DNA of 64,000 nt from positions 1 through 64,000 of the forward strand of contig JAIQFF010000004.1 of NCBI GenBank assembly GCA_020073395.1. Reading direction: 5' to 3'. The translations under genes were made by a program, and so were the position numbers. Below are positions 35,626 to 45,153 of the stretch, in pieces. This DNA comes from Terriglobia bacterium. GTDB taxonomy: Bacteria > Acidobacteriota > Terriglobia > Terriglobales > Acidobacteriaceae. The notes under the pieces are model-generated. The model saw nothing but the letters and a program-made list of their open reading frames with translations, had not been told where the DNA came from and did not search any database. How positions within the stretch are numbered: position 1 is the stretch's first letter; every line of letters begins with the position of its first letter.

Positions 35626-37257
35626 GTGCCGTCGTCTTCGCCTGCGAAAATTTATGATGCGGTCGTAGTCGGCGGAGGCCACAACGGTCTCACGGCGGCC
35701 GCTTACCTCGCGCGCGCCGGACTCACCACCCTGGTGCTGGAGCGCCGCGATATTGTCGGAGGGTGCTGTGTCACGGAAGAAATCGCTCCCGGCTGTCGCG
35801 TATCGACCACTTCTTATATCGCCAGCATGTTGCGTCCGGAAGTGATTTCGGATTTGCGCCTCGCGGAATACGGGTTACGCATGGTTCCCTGCGACCCTGC
35901 GATTCAAGTTCCATTCCCCGACGGACACGTCGTCCCCTGGTGGGCAGACCGCGAACGGGCGAAGGCGGAATTCAAAAAGATTTCCGCTCGGGATGCCGAA
36001 ACCTTCATCGAGGTAGACGACCGGCTGAAAAAACTGGCGCGCTACCTGCAACCGTTTTTCATGGAGCCACCGCCCGAGATTGACACCAGGAGCATGCGTG
36101 GCTGGACCGATCTGTTTCGCGTCGGAAAGAAATTCCGTGGCATTTCGAGCGACGAAGTCTCGCAACTGATTTCCTTCCTGACCGGAAGCTTGGGCGAATT
36201 TCTCGATCACAATTACGAATCCGAAAAGATGAAGACCATGTTCCTGGCCAACAACGTCTATGGCAAGCATGGCGGACCGTATCAGCCGGGCACGGCCATC
36301 GGCCTGCTTTTTCATCTGCTGAGCGGCGGCGAACACGAACTGCAGGGCTTCTATGGACACGTCATGGGCGGCATGGGCGCGATCACCCAGGCCTTGGCGG
36401 CATCGGGACGAAAGCTCGGAGTCGAAATCCGGACCTCCGCACCGGTCGCGCAGATCGATGTCCGCGACGGCCGGGCGCGCGGCGTCGTGCTGGAAGATGG
36501 CACCGAGATTCGCGCCCGCATCGTGCTCTCCAACGCCGATCCCAAACGCACCTTCCTGAAGATGGTGGCGGCATCCGAGCTGCCCAACGAGTTTCTGCAT
36601 TCTATTCGCGGCATCAAGATGGAAGGCCCCTGCGCCAAGGTCAATCTGGTGCTCGACGCCGAGCCGCGCTTCACCGGAACTTCTCCGGCTGCCACCGCTC
36701 TCGAGCGCACCTTCTACACGCTTGTGCCTTCACTCGCGTTTGCCGAGCGTTGCTATGACATTGCCAAGTTCGGCGAGATTCCCGAAGAGCTCTGGGTGGA
36801 TTGCGTAGTTTCGTCGAATGCAGACCCGTCCCTCGCACCCGCGGGCAAGCACATCTTGACCTGTTTTGTGCAGTATGTTCCGTATCACCTGTGCCAGGGT
36901 AACTGGGACGAGAACCGTGAACTGCTGGGCAACCGCGTGATCAAGAAGATCGCCGAGTATGCCCCCAACGTGCCCAATGCGATTGTCGCGCGCCAGGTGC
37001 TGACACCGCTCGATCTGGAGCGCACTTACGGATTGACCGAAGGCAACATCTTCCACGGCGACCTTCGCCTGGAGCAACTCTTCTTCATGCGCCCGGTTTC
37101 GGGATGGTCGCAGTACCGCACTCCGGTGGACGGCCTGTATCTATGCGGAGCGGGCGCGCATCCCGGCGGCGGCGTCACCGGAGCGCCGGGACACAACGCA
37201 GCCCACCAGGTGCTGCGTGACTGGAAAAAAGGAAGATTGAAGGAGGCCGCCGCGTGA
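35626..37257 (+). CDS. NAD(P)/FAD-dependent oxidoreductase, phytoene-desaturase/PYROXD2-like
   Basis: GTG start; YDAVVVGGGHNGLTAAAYLARAGLTTLVLE; C-terminal GLYLCGAGAHPGGGVTGAPGHNAA. Confidence 0.88.
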   Translation: MPSSSPAKIYDAVVVGGGHNGLTAAAYLARAGLTTLVLERRDIVGGCCVTEEIAPGCRVSTTSYIASMLRPEVISDLRLAEYGLRMVPCDPAIQVPFPDGHVVPWWADRERAKAEFKKISARDAETFIEVDDRLKKLARYLQPFFMEPPPEIDTRSMRGWTDLFRVGKKFRGISSDEVSQLISFLTGSLGEFLDHNYESEKMKTMFLANNVYGKHGGPYQPGTAIGLLFHLLSGGEHELQGFYGHVMGGMGAITQALAASGRKLGVEIRTSAPVAQIDVRDGRARGVVLEDGTEIRARIVLSNADPKRTFLKMVAASELPNEFLHSIRGIKMEGPCAKVNLVLDAEPRFTGTSPAATALERTFYTLVPSLAFAERCYDIAKFGEIPEELWVDCVVSSNADPSLAPAGKHILTCFVQYVPYHLCQGNWDENRELLGNRVIKKIAEYAPNVPNAIVARQVLTPLDLERTYGLTEGNIFHGDLRLEQLFFMRPVSGWSQYRTPVDGLYLCGAGAHPGGGVTGAPGHNAAHQVLRDWKKGRLKEAAA

Positions 37258-37366
37258 GCAGAACCCGGAAAACTGAGATCCGAGAACTGGCCCCTGAAAA
37301 CTCGCGAGCAGTTTGCGGAGTTCGACCTCCGACTCCGATCTGTAAGTCGTCTGGGGTCTCCTCGAC

Positions 37367-38572
37367 ATGAGTCCCGATTCCAGAACCAGTTCCCCGAACG
37401 ATGCCAGGACAAGAACCGCGGACATCGTGATTCTCGGCGCCGGTGTGATGGGCGCGTCCATCGCGTTCCATCTGGCCAAGCGCCGCGCCGGGAGAATCGT
37501 GGTCATCGACAAAGGTCACGTCGCGCAGGGAGGCAGCGGCCGTTCCTCCGCGCTGGTCCGCATGCACTACAGCTATGCGCCCGAAGTGCAGCTCGCGCTA
37601 GTCAGCCTCCGTATGTTCGAGCACTGGCGAGACACCGTCGGCGAAGAAGGAGACTTCCGCAGGACCGGATTTGTGCGTATTGTTCATCCCGGTGAAACCG
37701 AACGGCTGAAGCAGAATGTGAAAATGCAGCGCAAGCTGGGTGTAAACGTGAAGCTTATCGACCGTGTCGAGCTCAAAGCCCTAGAGCCGGATTGGGCGGT
37801 TGATGATGTCGAACTGGCGGCGTACGAACCCGATTCCGGCTACGGCGACGGGGCCGGGGTGGCCAACGATTTCCTCACCCGCGCGCGGGAACTCGGCGTC
37901 GCTTACCTGTCAAAGACTGGGGCCTTGGAGTTTCTCGTGGAGGCCGGACGCGTAAGCGGGATTAGCACCGATCACGGCGGAATTACGGCCCCGGTAGTGG
38001 TCTCGGCGACTGGACCCTGGACTGGGCCATTGTTTCAGCGCGTCGGAATCGACCTGCCGATTGAGACGGAGTACCACCAGGTCGCAATCCTGAAGAATGT
38101 TCCTGACATGAAAGGTGGGGGCTGCGCCTGCATCGACTCAGTCAGCGCCACTTATTTTCGCTCTGACGCGCAGGACAAATTTCTGATCGGGGACTTCTAC
38201 GGCCAGCGCGGTGCCGACCCCGACCATTTTCCGCAGCGCGCATCCGACGACGGCCTGGAAGAGATCATCGAGCGGGCCAGCCGCCGTGTTCCCAAGCTTG
38301 AGAATGCGGAAGTGATGCGCGGCGTGACCGGCATTTATGACATGACGCCGGATTCCCGTCCGCTGCTGGGCGAAATTTCCGGCGTTGCCGGATTGTATGT
38401 TTGCGCCGGCTTTTCCGGCATGGGTTTCAAGATCTCCCCCGCGATTGGCCTGGTGATGTCAGAACTCTTGCTGGACGGGCGCGGTAAGACGGTAGATATC
38501 AGCTCGTTCTGTCCGGGGCGTTTTGCGGCCGGCAAGCCGATCAAGGCAGAGTTCGAATACAAAGACGACTAG
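37367..38572 (+). CDS. FAD-dependent oxidoreductase (DAO family; sarcosine/dimethylglycine-oxidase-like)
   Basis: DIVILGAGVMGASIAFHLAKR; GSGRSSALVRMHYSY; GLYVCAGFSGMGFKISPAIG. Confidence 0.85.
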   Translation: MSPDSRTSSPNDARTRTADIVILGAGVMGASIAFHLAKRRAGRIVVIDKGHVAQGGSGRSSALVRMHYSYAPEVQLALVSLRMFEHWRDTVGEEGDFRRTGFVRIVHPGETERLKQNVKMQRKLGVNVKLIDRVELKALEPDWAVDDVELAAYEPDSGYGDGAGVANDFLTRARELGVAYLSKTGALEFLVEAGRVSGISTDHGGITAPVVVSATGPWTGPLFQRVGIDLPIETEYHQVAILKNVPDMKGGGCACIDSVSATYFRSDAQDKFLIGDFYGQRGADPDHFPQRASDDGLEEIIERASRRVPKLENAEVMRGVTGIYDMTPDSRPLLGEISGVAGLYVCAGFSGMGFKISPAIGLVMSELLLDGRGKTVDISSFCPGRFAAGKPIKAEFEYKDD

Positions 38573-38612
38573 TTCGTTAGAACATGATCTAGAACAATGT
38601 CATCTAGAACAA

Positions 38613-38816
38613 ATGTCATCCTGAGCGGAGGCTTTCCATTCGCTTGCGAATGGAAAGCCGGAGTCGAAGGACCCCTACCGTACAGGAACTGTATTTGAAC
38701 AAGGATTTTTCGCAAGCTGCAATGTAATGTTCGTACCCAGCGGTGTGGAGGAGTAGGGGTCCTTCGACTCCATGACTGCTTCGCGAAGCGAAGCAGTCGC
38801 TCCGCTCAGGATGACA
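38613..38816. repeat. Family A paired palindromic element (copy A6/A6')
   Basis: TGTCATCCTGAGCGGAGGCTTTCCATTCGCTTGCGAATGGAAAGCCGGAGTCGAAGGACCCCTA and inverted arm 38754-38816. Confidence 0.9.
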
Positions 38817-38866
38817 GCGCGACAACGCGTAAGTGACTGAGGATGGCAAGATAACAAGGAGCGGAC

Positions 38867-39865
38867 ATGGCAAAGAAAAAAGGCATTCTCGAGCGGCTCA
38901 AGGACGGTCCCGTCCTGGGCGATGGCGGTTATCTGCTGGAACTGGAAAAGCGGGGATGGGTTCGTGCGGGTCCGTTCACTCCGGAAGTGGCTCTGCTGCA
39001 TCCCGACGCACTCCGCGAATTGCATGTTGAGTTCCGCGAAGCCGGCGCGGATGTTCTACAGGCGCTGACGTTTTACGCCAGCCGCGACAAACTGGCGACC
39101 GTCGGTTTGGAGAACAGGCTCGAAGAGTTGAATCGTGCCGCCGTGCGCATCGCGCGCGAAGTGGCGGGCGACAAGTGTCTGGTCGCGGGTAATCTCAGCC
39201 TTACCTGGATGTACGAGCCCGGCAGTCCATCAGCCGCGGACCGGGTGCGCAAAACCTTCGACGAGCAACTCGCTGTCCAGGTCGACGAAGGCGTGGACTT
39301 CATCATTGGCGAAACGTTTTCCTGGCTGGGCGAAGCTTTGATCGCGGTCGAGCGGGCAAAAAAGACCGGCCTGCCGGTGATGGTAACCATTTGCTTTGAG
39401 AATAAGGACGAGACCGCGGAGGGTAAGTCCGCCGCCGAATCCGCCAAGGCGCTGCTGGATGCCGGGGCCGACATCGTCGGCATGAATTGCCTGCGTCCTC
39501 CGGAGCACACCCTCCTGGCCATGGAACAGATGCGCCAGGCGGTCTCCGGCTATCTCGCGTGTCAGCCCGTGGCTTACCGCACACCCAGGGACAAGCCTGA
39601 CTTCACCAGCTTGCCAGAATTCCCGCTGGCACTCGATCCCCTGCAACTCACCCGCAAGGAAATGGGCGACTATGCGCTTCGCGCCCGCGAAATTGGAATC
39701 AACTACATCGGTTCGTGTTGCGGCTCGGTTGCCATACACATTCGGGAGATGGCGCGTGCGCTCGGCAAACTATCCGAAGATGGACGGGTGTGGAAGAAGG
39801 GTGGAGAGAAGCCGATGTCAGCCTATGAATATTACGGGCATGACGAGGTCACCGCCAAGAAGTGA
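38867..39865 (+). CDS. Betaine-homocysteine S-methyltransferase-like protein
   Basis: KKGILERLKDGPVLGDGGYLLELEKRGWVRAGPFTPE; LPEFPLALDP; YIGSCCGSVAIHIREMA (Zn-binding CC); pattern matches vertebrate BHMT. Confidence 0.88.
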   Translation: MAKKKGILERLKDGPVLGDGGYLLELEKRGWVRAGPFTPEVALLHPDALRELHVEFREAGADVLQALTFYASRDKLATVGLENRLEELNRAAVRIAREVAGDKCLVAGNLSLTWMYEPGSPSAADRVRKTFDEQLAVQVDEGVDFIIGETFSWLGEALIAVERAKKTGLPVMVTICFENKDETAEGKSAAESAKALLDAGADIVGMNCLRPPEHTLLAMEQMRQAVSGYLACQPVAYRTPRDKPDFTSLPEFPLALDPLQLTRKEMGDYALRAREIGINYIGSCCGSVAIHIREMARALGKLSEDGRVWKKGGEKPMSAYEYYGHDEVTAKK

Positions 39866-39886
39866 TCCGCCCTCCGCAAAAGAATA

Positions 39887-39914
39887 GGGCCAGCCCCGTG
39901 GCTGGCCCAAGTTC
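39887..39914 (+). terminator. Hairpin after BHMT-like gene
   Basis: GGGCCAGCC-CCGT-GGCTGGCCC followed by modest T-rich AAGTTCTTCTTT. Confidence 0.55.
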
Positions 39915-40136
39915 TTCTTTGGGGAAAGAAGGGAACTCACGAACTGCATGCGGACAACAACAAAAATTAGATCCCGGGATCAACCATCTGGAACGGGCCA
40001 GCAGCGGCCGCCCGTTCATGTTGTAGTACAGGCTAAGTCATTACCTGGCCGCAGTTGTCACGCAATTGTCATTTTCTTGTTAAGCAAAACCGCCGGTGCG
40101 GGTTGAATCCGGAGGTCCACGAGAGCTCTCCTCCGC

Positions 40137-40865
40137 CTAATGGCGATCATAAGCAGGGCTGTCGGGCGCAGGCGAGTCATAGTCCCGGCCGTACAGGTTT
40201 TTATGGGGCGTGGACAAGGTGGCTTCCGTGAGCCGCAGCACCCCGAGCGTAGAACTGGCCTCCGAAACCGTGACCTCTCGAGTCATCGCCTTCAAGGTTT
40301 CGGGCGGCGTGGATTCGTACCAGACTCGAAGCGTGTACTTGCCGCTGGGAACGTTCGCAATCACGACCTGCCCCCGCGGGTCGGAGATGCCGTAGTAGGG
40401 GGTTTCCAGTGCGATGACCACGGCGCTCATCTCGGGATGGATATTGCAGAAGATGTAGGAGATCCCCGGCTTGTCAAAGTGCACGTCACGGGTGCTGCCG
40501 GCTTCATACAGGCCGAGATCGAAGCGCTTTCCCTCGAAAAGCGAAAACACGTTGTGAAAGAAAGGATCGCGGTTGGGGAACGCCACTACTGAGCCCACGG
40601 GCACCACCAGTACGTGGGGCTCGAAGCTCTTGTTGTGCTGTATCAATCGTGGGGCCTGGGTCTGATGAAATGCCGCCGGCTTGACCGCTCCGGCTGTCGG
40701 CACCAGCCACACCACCACGTTCCCTGCTCCATGCGCTTTTGTGGCTTTGTCGCCATTGATCAGTTCGATCCGGGCCGTCAGCGTGGCGTCTTGGGCCCAG
40801 GCGAGACTTACGCACAGCAGCATCCCGCAAACCCACCGGCAACCGGAAGCCGCGAGACGGTTCAA
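40137..40865 (-). CDS. Secreted cupredoxin-like protein with carboxypeptidase-regulatory-like domain
   Basis: Signal peptide; VVAFPNRDPFFHNVFSL and CNIHPEM type-1 Cu ligand pattern; GQVVIANVPSGKYTLRVWYES. TTG start overlaps upstream stop. Confidence 0.75.
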   Translation of the reverse strand: MNRLAASGCRWVCGMLLCVSLAWAQDATLTARIELINGDKATKAHGAGNVVVWLVPTAGAVKPAAFHQTQAPRLIQHNKSFEPHVLVVPVGSVVAFPNRDPFFHNVFSLFEGKRFDLGLYEAGSTRDVHFDKPGISYIFCNIHPEMSAVVIALETPYYGISDPRGQVVIANVPSGKYTLRVWYESTPPETLKAMTREVTVSEASSTLGVLRLTEATLSTPHKNLYGRDYDSPAPDSPAYDRH

Positions 40866-42442
40866 AACAGAATCCCCATCATCAGGTTCACCTGGTCGGC
40901 CGTGGGACTTCCGGCATCGATATCAAACGTCCTCAGGTGGCGGTATTCGCCGGACAAGAGTAGGTCCGAACGCGGTCGATAAATAACGTTCACCAAAGAA
41001 CTTCGATTCTGCAGCAGGGGCGCGGGAAAACCCGGGCTCAAGGGAAAACCCCGGACATCCGCGGCGAACGGGTTGTCCACTCCAAGCGCGCCGTTGAACT
41101 CCAGTTTGCTGGTGGCCCTGACCTTCACCTGTGACCATCCTCCTACCGAATTCAGGGCCCGCAACTGTGCTTGTGGACTGGGATTGCCGCTGAACAGTAC
41201 GCTCCGTCCCACACCGCCACCCAGGCCGCCCAGGGCGCGGCCGCGATAGAATTCGCCGGTAAGACTCACCCGCCGCGCCAGGGGAACACTCCAGTCCGTC
41301 ATCGCGGCCCAGCCATCCACGCTGTGGTCGAAACTCCAATTCTGACGGCTGTAGTAGCCTGCTGTTCCCAGGGTCAGGGGCATGCCAAATACGTTGCGCG
41401 TCCATGCCACGCGGGCGGCGTAGGCCGGCTGGCCTGAACTTTCTCCCGCCTGGGCGAAGGGTGCGAAGGCCGTAGGCGGCTCTCCGGTAACGTTGTCCAT
41501 GATCCCGCCCTGCAGCGTAATGCTCTGACTTTCCGAAAGATCAAAGCGGTGCTCTACGCGAACTTGCGGAATCCATCCCCAGAGGTTACCGGCATAGCTG
41601 AACGCCGGGACGGCTAGCGAGGCGAATGAGGTTGGCGAAAGCGGGGAGAAGAAGGCATTTTCCTGCCCCGCCACGATGGAAGTATCTTTCCAATCCATGC
41701 GCATACTGGCAATACGCATGCGGACCAAACCGAAATTGACCCCATTCGGGGTGTTCGGAGATCCTCCCGAAAAGTCGAGCTGCAGGCTTCCCGAGGTCCT
41801 GGCTCCGGCGAGATGCGGACCAAATACTTCGAGGCCAACTTCCGATTGGCGCATGGTGGCGCCGAGCGTCTGGCCGGACACATTGGGAATGTTTGGAATC
41901 GCCCACGTGGGTACGTCCTGACTGTCCACGCGGCCGTGATTGCTGAACAGATTCAGCAGCACGATGCCCGAAAGACGGATGCGATACTTCGAGGCCGCCT
42001 CCACTTTGGTCTGGTACTGGTCGTCCAACTTGCTGCTCAGCAGCTGGGAAGACTCTTCCAGGGAGGAAACGCGCTCTTCCATCGGAGCCGGGGCCGCACT
42101 GGCAGGGCTCGCGGCGGCAGCTTCAGGAGGGACGGCGCCGCGGGCCGCTTGCAGCTCCTTCCGCAGCTGTTCCGTCTCGGCGCGGTACTGCCCGGCTTCT
42201 GAACGCAACTCGACCACGGCAGTGCGCAACTCGCGCACTTGGTCTTGCAAGTCGCGTACCGCTTCAGTCATCGGATCCGTTGATTGCGGCGCCGGCGTGC
42301 TGGCTGCTTGCGCCCACCCATTAATGCTTCCCCAAAAAAGAAGCAACCCCATCGTGCCGAATTTTCTGATTCGGCCAGGCAAACTATTCTTGCGTTTCAC
42401 AATTCGCCTCCCGCAGAAAAAGTCCTGGAGTCTCTGCCGCAT
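40862..42442 (-). CDS. Outer-membrane porin-like beta-barrel with N-terminal coiled coil
   Basis: Signal region, coiled coil (VRDLQDQVRELRTAVVELRSEAGQYRAETEQLRKEL), alternating hydrophobic barrel pattern, terminal F. Confidence 0.7.
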   Translation of the reverse strand: MRQRLQDFFCGRRIVKRKNSLPGRIRKFGTMGLLLFWGSINGWAQAASTPAPQSTDPMTEAVRDLQDQVRELRTAVVELRSEAGQYRAETEQLRKELQAARGAVPPEAAAASPASAAPAPMEERVSSLEESSQLLSSKLDDQYQTKVEAASKYRIRLSGIVLLNLFSNHGRVDSQDVPTWAIPNIPNVSGQTLGATMRQSEVGLEVFGPHLAGARTSGSLQLDFSGGSPNTPNGVNFGLVRMRIASMRMDWKDTSIVAGQENAFFSPLSPTSFASLAVPAFSYAGNLWGWIPQVRVEHRFDLSESQSITLQGGIMDNVTGEPPTAFAPFAQAGESSGQPAYAARVAWTRNVFGMPLTLGTAGYYSRQNWSFDHSVDGWAAMTDWSVPLARRVSLTGEFYRGRALGGLGGGVGRSVLFSGNPSPQAQLRALNSVGGWSQVKVRATSKLEFNGALGVDNPFAADVRGFPLSPGFPAPLLQNRSSLVNVIYRPRSDLLLSGEYRHLRTFDIDAGSPTADQVNLMMGILF

Positions 42443-42489
42443 CGCCCTAACAAATTCCAGGGCAGTCGACTAGCCTCGGTTTCGAAATG

Positions 42490-44292
42490 CTACTCCGATT
42501 GTGACTGCTCGGTGCGAGCCATCGGTGTGCGTCCCGCTCTACCCTGCTGCCGGGCCTCGGCAGACGAAGCCAGAGGAAGGAGCAGGCGGAAAACGGTTCC
42601 CTCGGCCGAGGTCTTTTCCACCATCACGTCCCCGCCGTGGTCCTGGACAATCTTTTGCACTACGGTAAGCCCCAGTCCGGTTCCGTTTTCCTTGCCATGG
42701 CTGATGAAGGGCTCAAACAGCTGGCCGCGGATCGACTCCGGTATGCCGCGGCCATTGTCGCTGACGCGAATCTCGACGCCGCCCGGAACTTCCTTCAATC
42801 CCACATGGATGAGGCCACTTTCGGGCACCACCGCCTCACACGAATTCAACAGCAGGTTAAAGAGAGCTCGCTCCAGCTTCCTGGGATCAAACCATCCTGA
42901 ACTACTGCCTTCCTGACTGAAAGTGATACGTACCGGATGGAATTCCGGATGCGTACCAATGGCCTGCACCACGCGTTCGACCGAGTCCCTGACGTTGCCG
43001 TAGGTCAGGCGCAAGGACTCGCGGGTGCGCGAAAACTCCAGCAAGGAATCGATGAGGTCGGTCATCTGGTTGACCGCAACTCGAACTTCCTGGTACAGCT
43101 CTTCCCGCTGATCGGAAGACAAGCGGCTCTCACAGAGGAATTCCGCGTTGGCCACAATGGCCGCCAGCGAGTGCCGTAAATCATGCGAGATCGAACTGGC
43201 CATGCGCCCGATGGTAGCCAACCGCTCCGCCTCCAGCAACTCCTGCTGCGTCTTCTGCAAACTGGCACGCATCCGGTTGAAGGCCCGGGTCACTTCAGCG
43301 ACCTCGTCGCCACCACGAGCGTCCAGAGCGTAGGTAAAGTCGCCCTTCTCCAGAGCGCGAACGCCCTCGACCAGGCTTCCCAGCGGGCGGGTGAAGGTGT
43401 GCGAAATAAAGAACACCAATGCACTGCCGCCCAGCACAGCGGCCAGTCCTAATGCCACCAGAAGGCGGTTGAGGCTGTCGAGAAAAGCCGTCGCTTGATC
43501 GTAGGACTTGAGCACGGTGAGCCGCACAGCAGGGTTTTTTGCCCCGGCAAGCTCCAGCGACGTGATGAGAAATCGTTCATCGCCTAGTTGAATTTCCTCC
43601 GGCTCCGAGACTTCCGAATGGGAATGTAGCCCGTGCTGCCGGGCCAGTTCCGATTCCTGCACTGGCGTCAACGTAGTTTTCACCACTGCATCGCCGTAGT
43701 AAAACGCCACCTGGCTGGCCGCAATCCGGCCTACCTGCGAGGTCATCCGGTCATCGATTTCGTAGCCAATCACCAGAAACCCCAGCAGGTGGTTTTCTTC
43801 GGCGGGGCCAAAATAGATGGGCCGGAGAAAAACCTCGTACAGATGCTGGCCGCCGGACCACCAGTGCCCCGAGCTTTCGTCGCTCAGGGTCGCGGCGAAT
43901 GACTGCTGCGCCATCTCGCGAGTCAGACCCGGAGATGCGGTGTGCAAAGCAACCACGCGGCCGGTCCGGTCTGCCAGGACAAAAAGATCGCTGCCCGCCA
44001 GCCGCCACAAGCCACTGGAGGCATCCTGAATGGTGGCTTCATGCTGCGTGGTCATCAACGCCCGCAGGTTGGGCAGGTCCGCCAGCAGCTCGGCGGAGTG
44101 AGTCAGGGTAAGTTCGCGTTCTCGCTGGAAGTTCTGGAAGGTGCTGACTGAATTGCGCAAGTCGGCAAAGATTTCGAGCCTTACCTGCTTCTGCACGCTA
44201 TGCCGCACCAACAGGAGGCTGGTACAAGTAAGCCCGGCAGAGATCAGCAACATGGAGAGCAGAAACTTGGTGCGCATCCGAAGTTTCAGCAT
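42490..44292 (-). CDS. Sensor histidine kinase with HAMP domain
   Basis: Two TM, periplasmic domain, HAMP, SISHDLRHSLAAIVANAEF H-box, NGRGIP, GTGLGLTVVQKI. Confidence 0.92.
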   Translation of the reverse strand: MLKLRMRTKFLLSMLLISAGLTCTSLLLVRHSVQKQVRLEIFADLRNSVSTFQNFQRERELTLTHSAELLADLPNLRALMTTQHEATIQDASSGLWRLAGSDLFVLADRTGRVVALHTASPGLTREMAQQSFAATLSDESSGHWWSGGQHLYEVFLRPIYFGPAEENHLLGFLVIGYEIDDRMTSQVGRIAASQVAFYYGDAVVKTTLTPVQESELARQHGLHSHSEVSEPEEIQLGDERFLITSLELAGAKNPAVRLTVLKSYDQATAFLDSLNRLLVALGLAAVLGGSALVFFISHTFTRPLGSLVEGVRALEKGDFTYALDARGGDEVAEVTRAFNRMRASLQKTQQELLEAERLATIGRMASSISHDLRHSLAAIVANAEFLCESRLSSDQREELYQEVRVAVNQMTDLIDSLLEFSRTRESLRLTYGNVRDSVERVVQAIGTHPEFHPVRITFSQEGSSSGWFDPRKLERALFNLLLNSCEAVVPESGLIHVGLKEVPGGVEIRVSDNGRGIPESIRGQLFEPFISHGKENGTGLGLTVVQKIVQDHGGDVMVEKTSAEGTVFRLLLPLASSAEARQQGRAGRTPMARTEQSQSE

Positions 44293-44331
44293 GAGCGCTC
44301 TCCACTGCGGCTGGTCGTCCTTCCGTCCGAA

Positions 44332-45009
44332 TCACGGCACAAATTTGTAGCCCACGCCGTGAACCGTTCGGAAGTGTACCGGATTCGCCGGGTCTTTCTC
44401 CAGCTTCTGCCGCAGCTTCAATATGTGATTGTCCACGGTGCGCGTGGAAGGATAATTCTGATAACCCCAGACTTCATTCAGCAGTTCATCACGCGAGATC
44501 ACGCGCTCCGCGTTCCGCATCATGAATTTGAGGGTCTTGAATTCCTGGGCAGTGAGCCCTATCGTCTGGCCGTCACGCGTCACTTCCATCTTGGTGAAAT
44601 CCACGGAGATGCCATCAAAACCGTTGACGTCACTGGTCGCAGACCGAGTGCTGCGCCGCAACGCCGCTCGCACCCGCGCCAACAGTTCTCGCGGACTGAA
44701 CGGCTTGGTCACATAGTCATCCGCGCCGAGTTCCAGCAGCAATACTTTGTCGGAGACGTCGCTGGCAGCACTAAGCACGATCACGGGGATGGTGGGTGCC
44801 TGTAGTTTGATCTCCCGGCAAACATCCCGCCCAGACATGGCGGGCAAACGGAGGTCGAGCACGACTGCGGACGGGATCGTGGCGCGATACGCCTGCAGCG
44901 CCGATTTGCCATCCGCGCTGATTTCGACCGCAAAGCCTTCCGCTTCAAACAAACGCTTGAGCGCCTTCTGGACCGCCCGGTCATCTTCGACCACGAGAAT
45001 CCGTTCCAT
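44332..45009 (-). CDS. OmpR/PhoB-family response regulator
   Basis: MERILVVEDDRAVQKALKRLF; LDLRLPAMSGRDV; winged-helix EVWGYQNYPSTRTVDNHILKLRQKLE; start 45009 inside ORF 44332..45093. Confidence 0.93.
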   Translation of the reverse strand: MERILVVEDDRAVQKALKRLFEAEGFAVEISADGKSALQAYRATIPSAVVLDLRLPAMSGRDVCREIKLQAPTIPVIVLSAASDVSDKVLLLELGADDYVTKPFSPRELLARVRAALRRSTRSATSDVNGFDGISVDFTKMEVTRDGQTIGLTAQEFKTLKFMMRNAERVISRDELLNEVWGYQNYPSTRTVDNHILKLRQKLEKDPANPVHFRTVHGVGYKFVP

Positions 45010-45153
45010 CGGCCCCCCAGAATAAGGAACACCCAGGCGCGGCATGGGCTCGCCACGCTGCAGGGCCGAACCGTGGTTCTGTTCCAATCTCATCGCCTGT
45101 GCTCCGCGCTCCCCAAGCAGGGGGATTGCTACCCAAAGCTTACTAGAAGTTGA

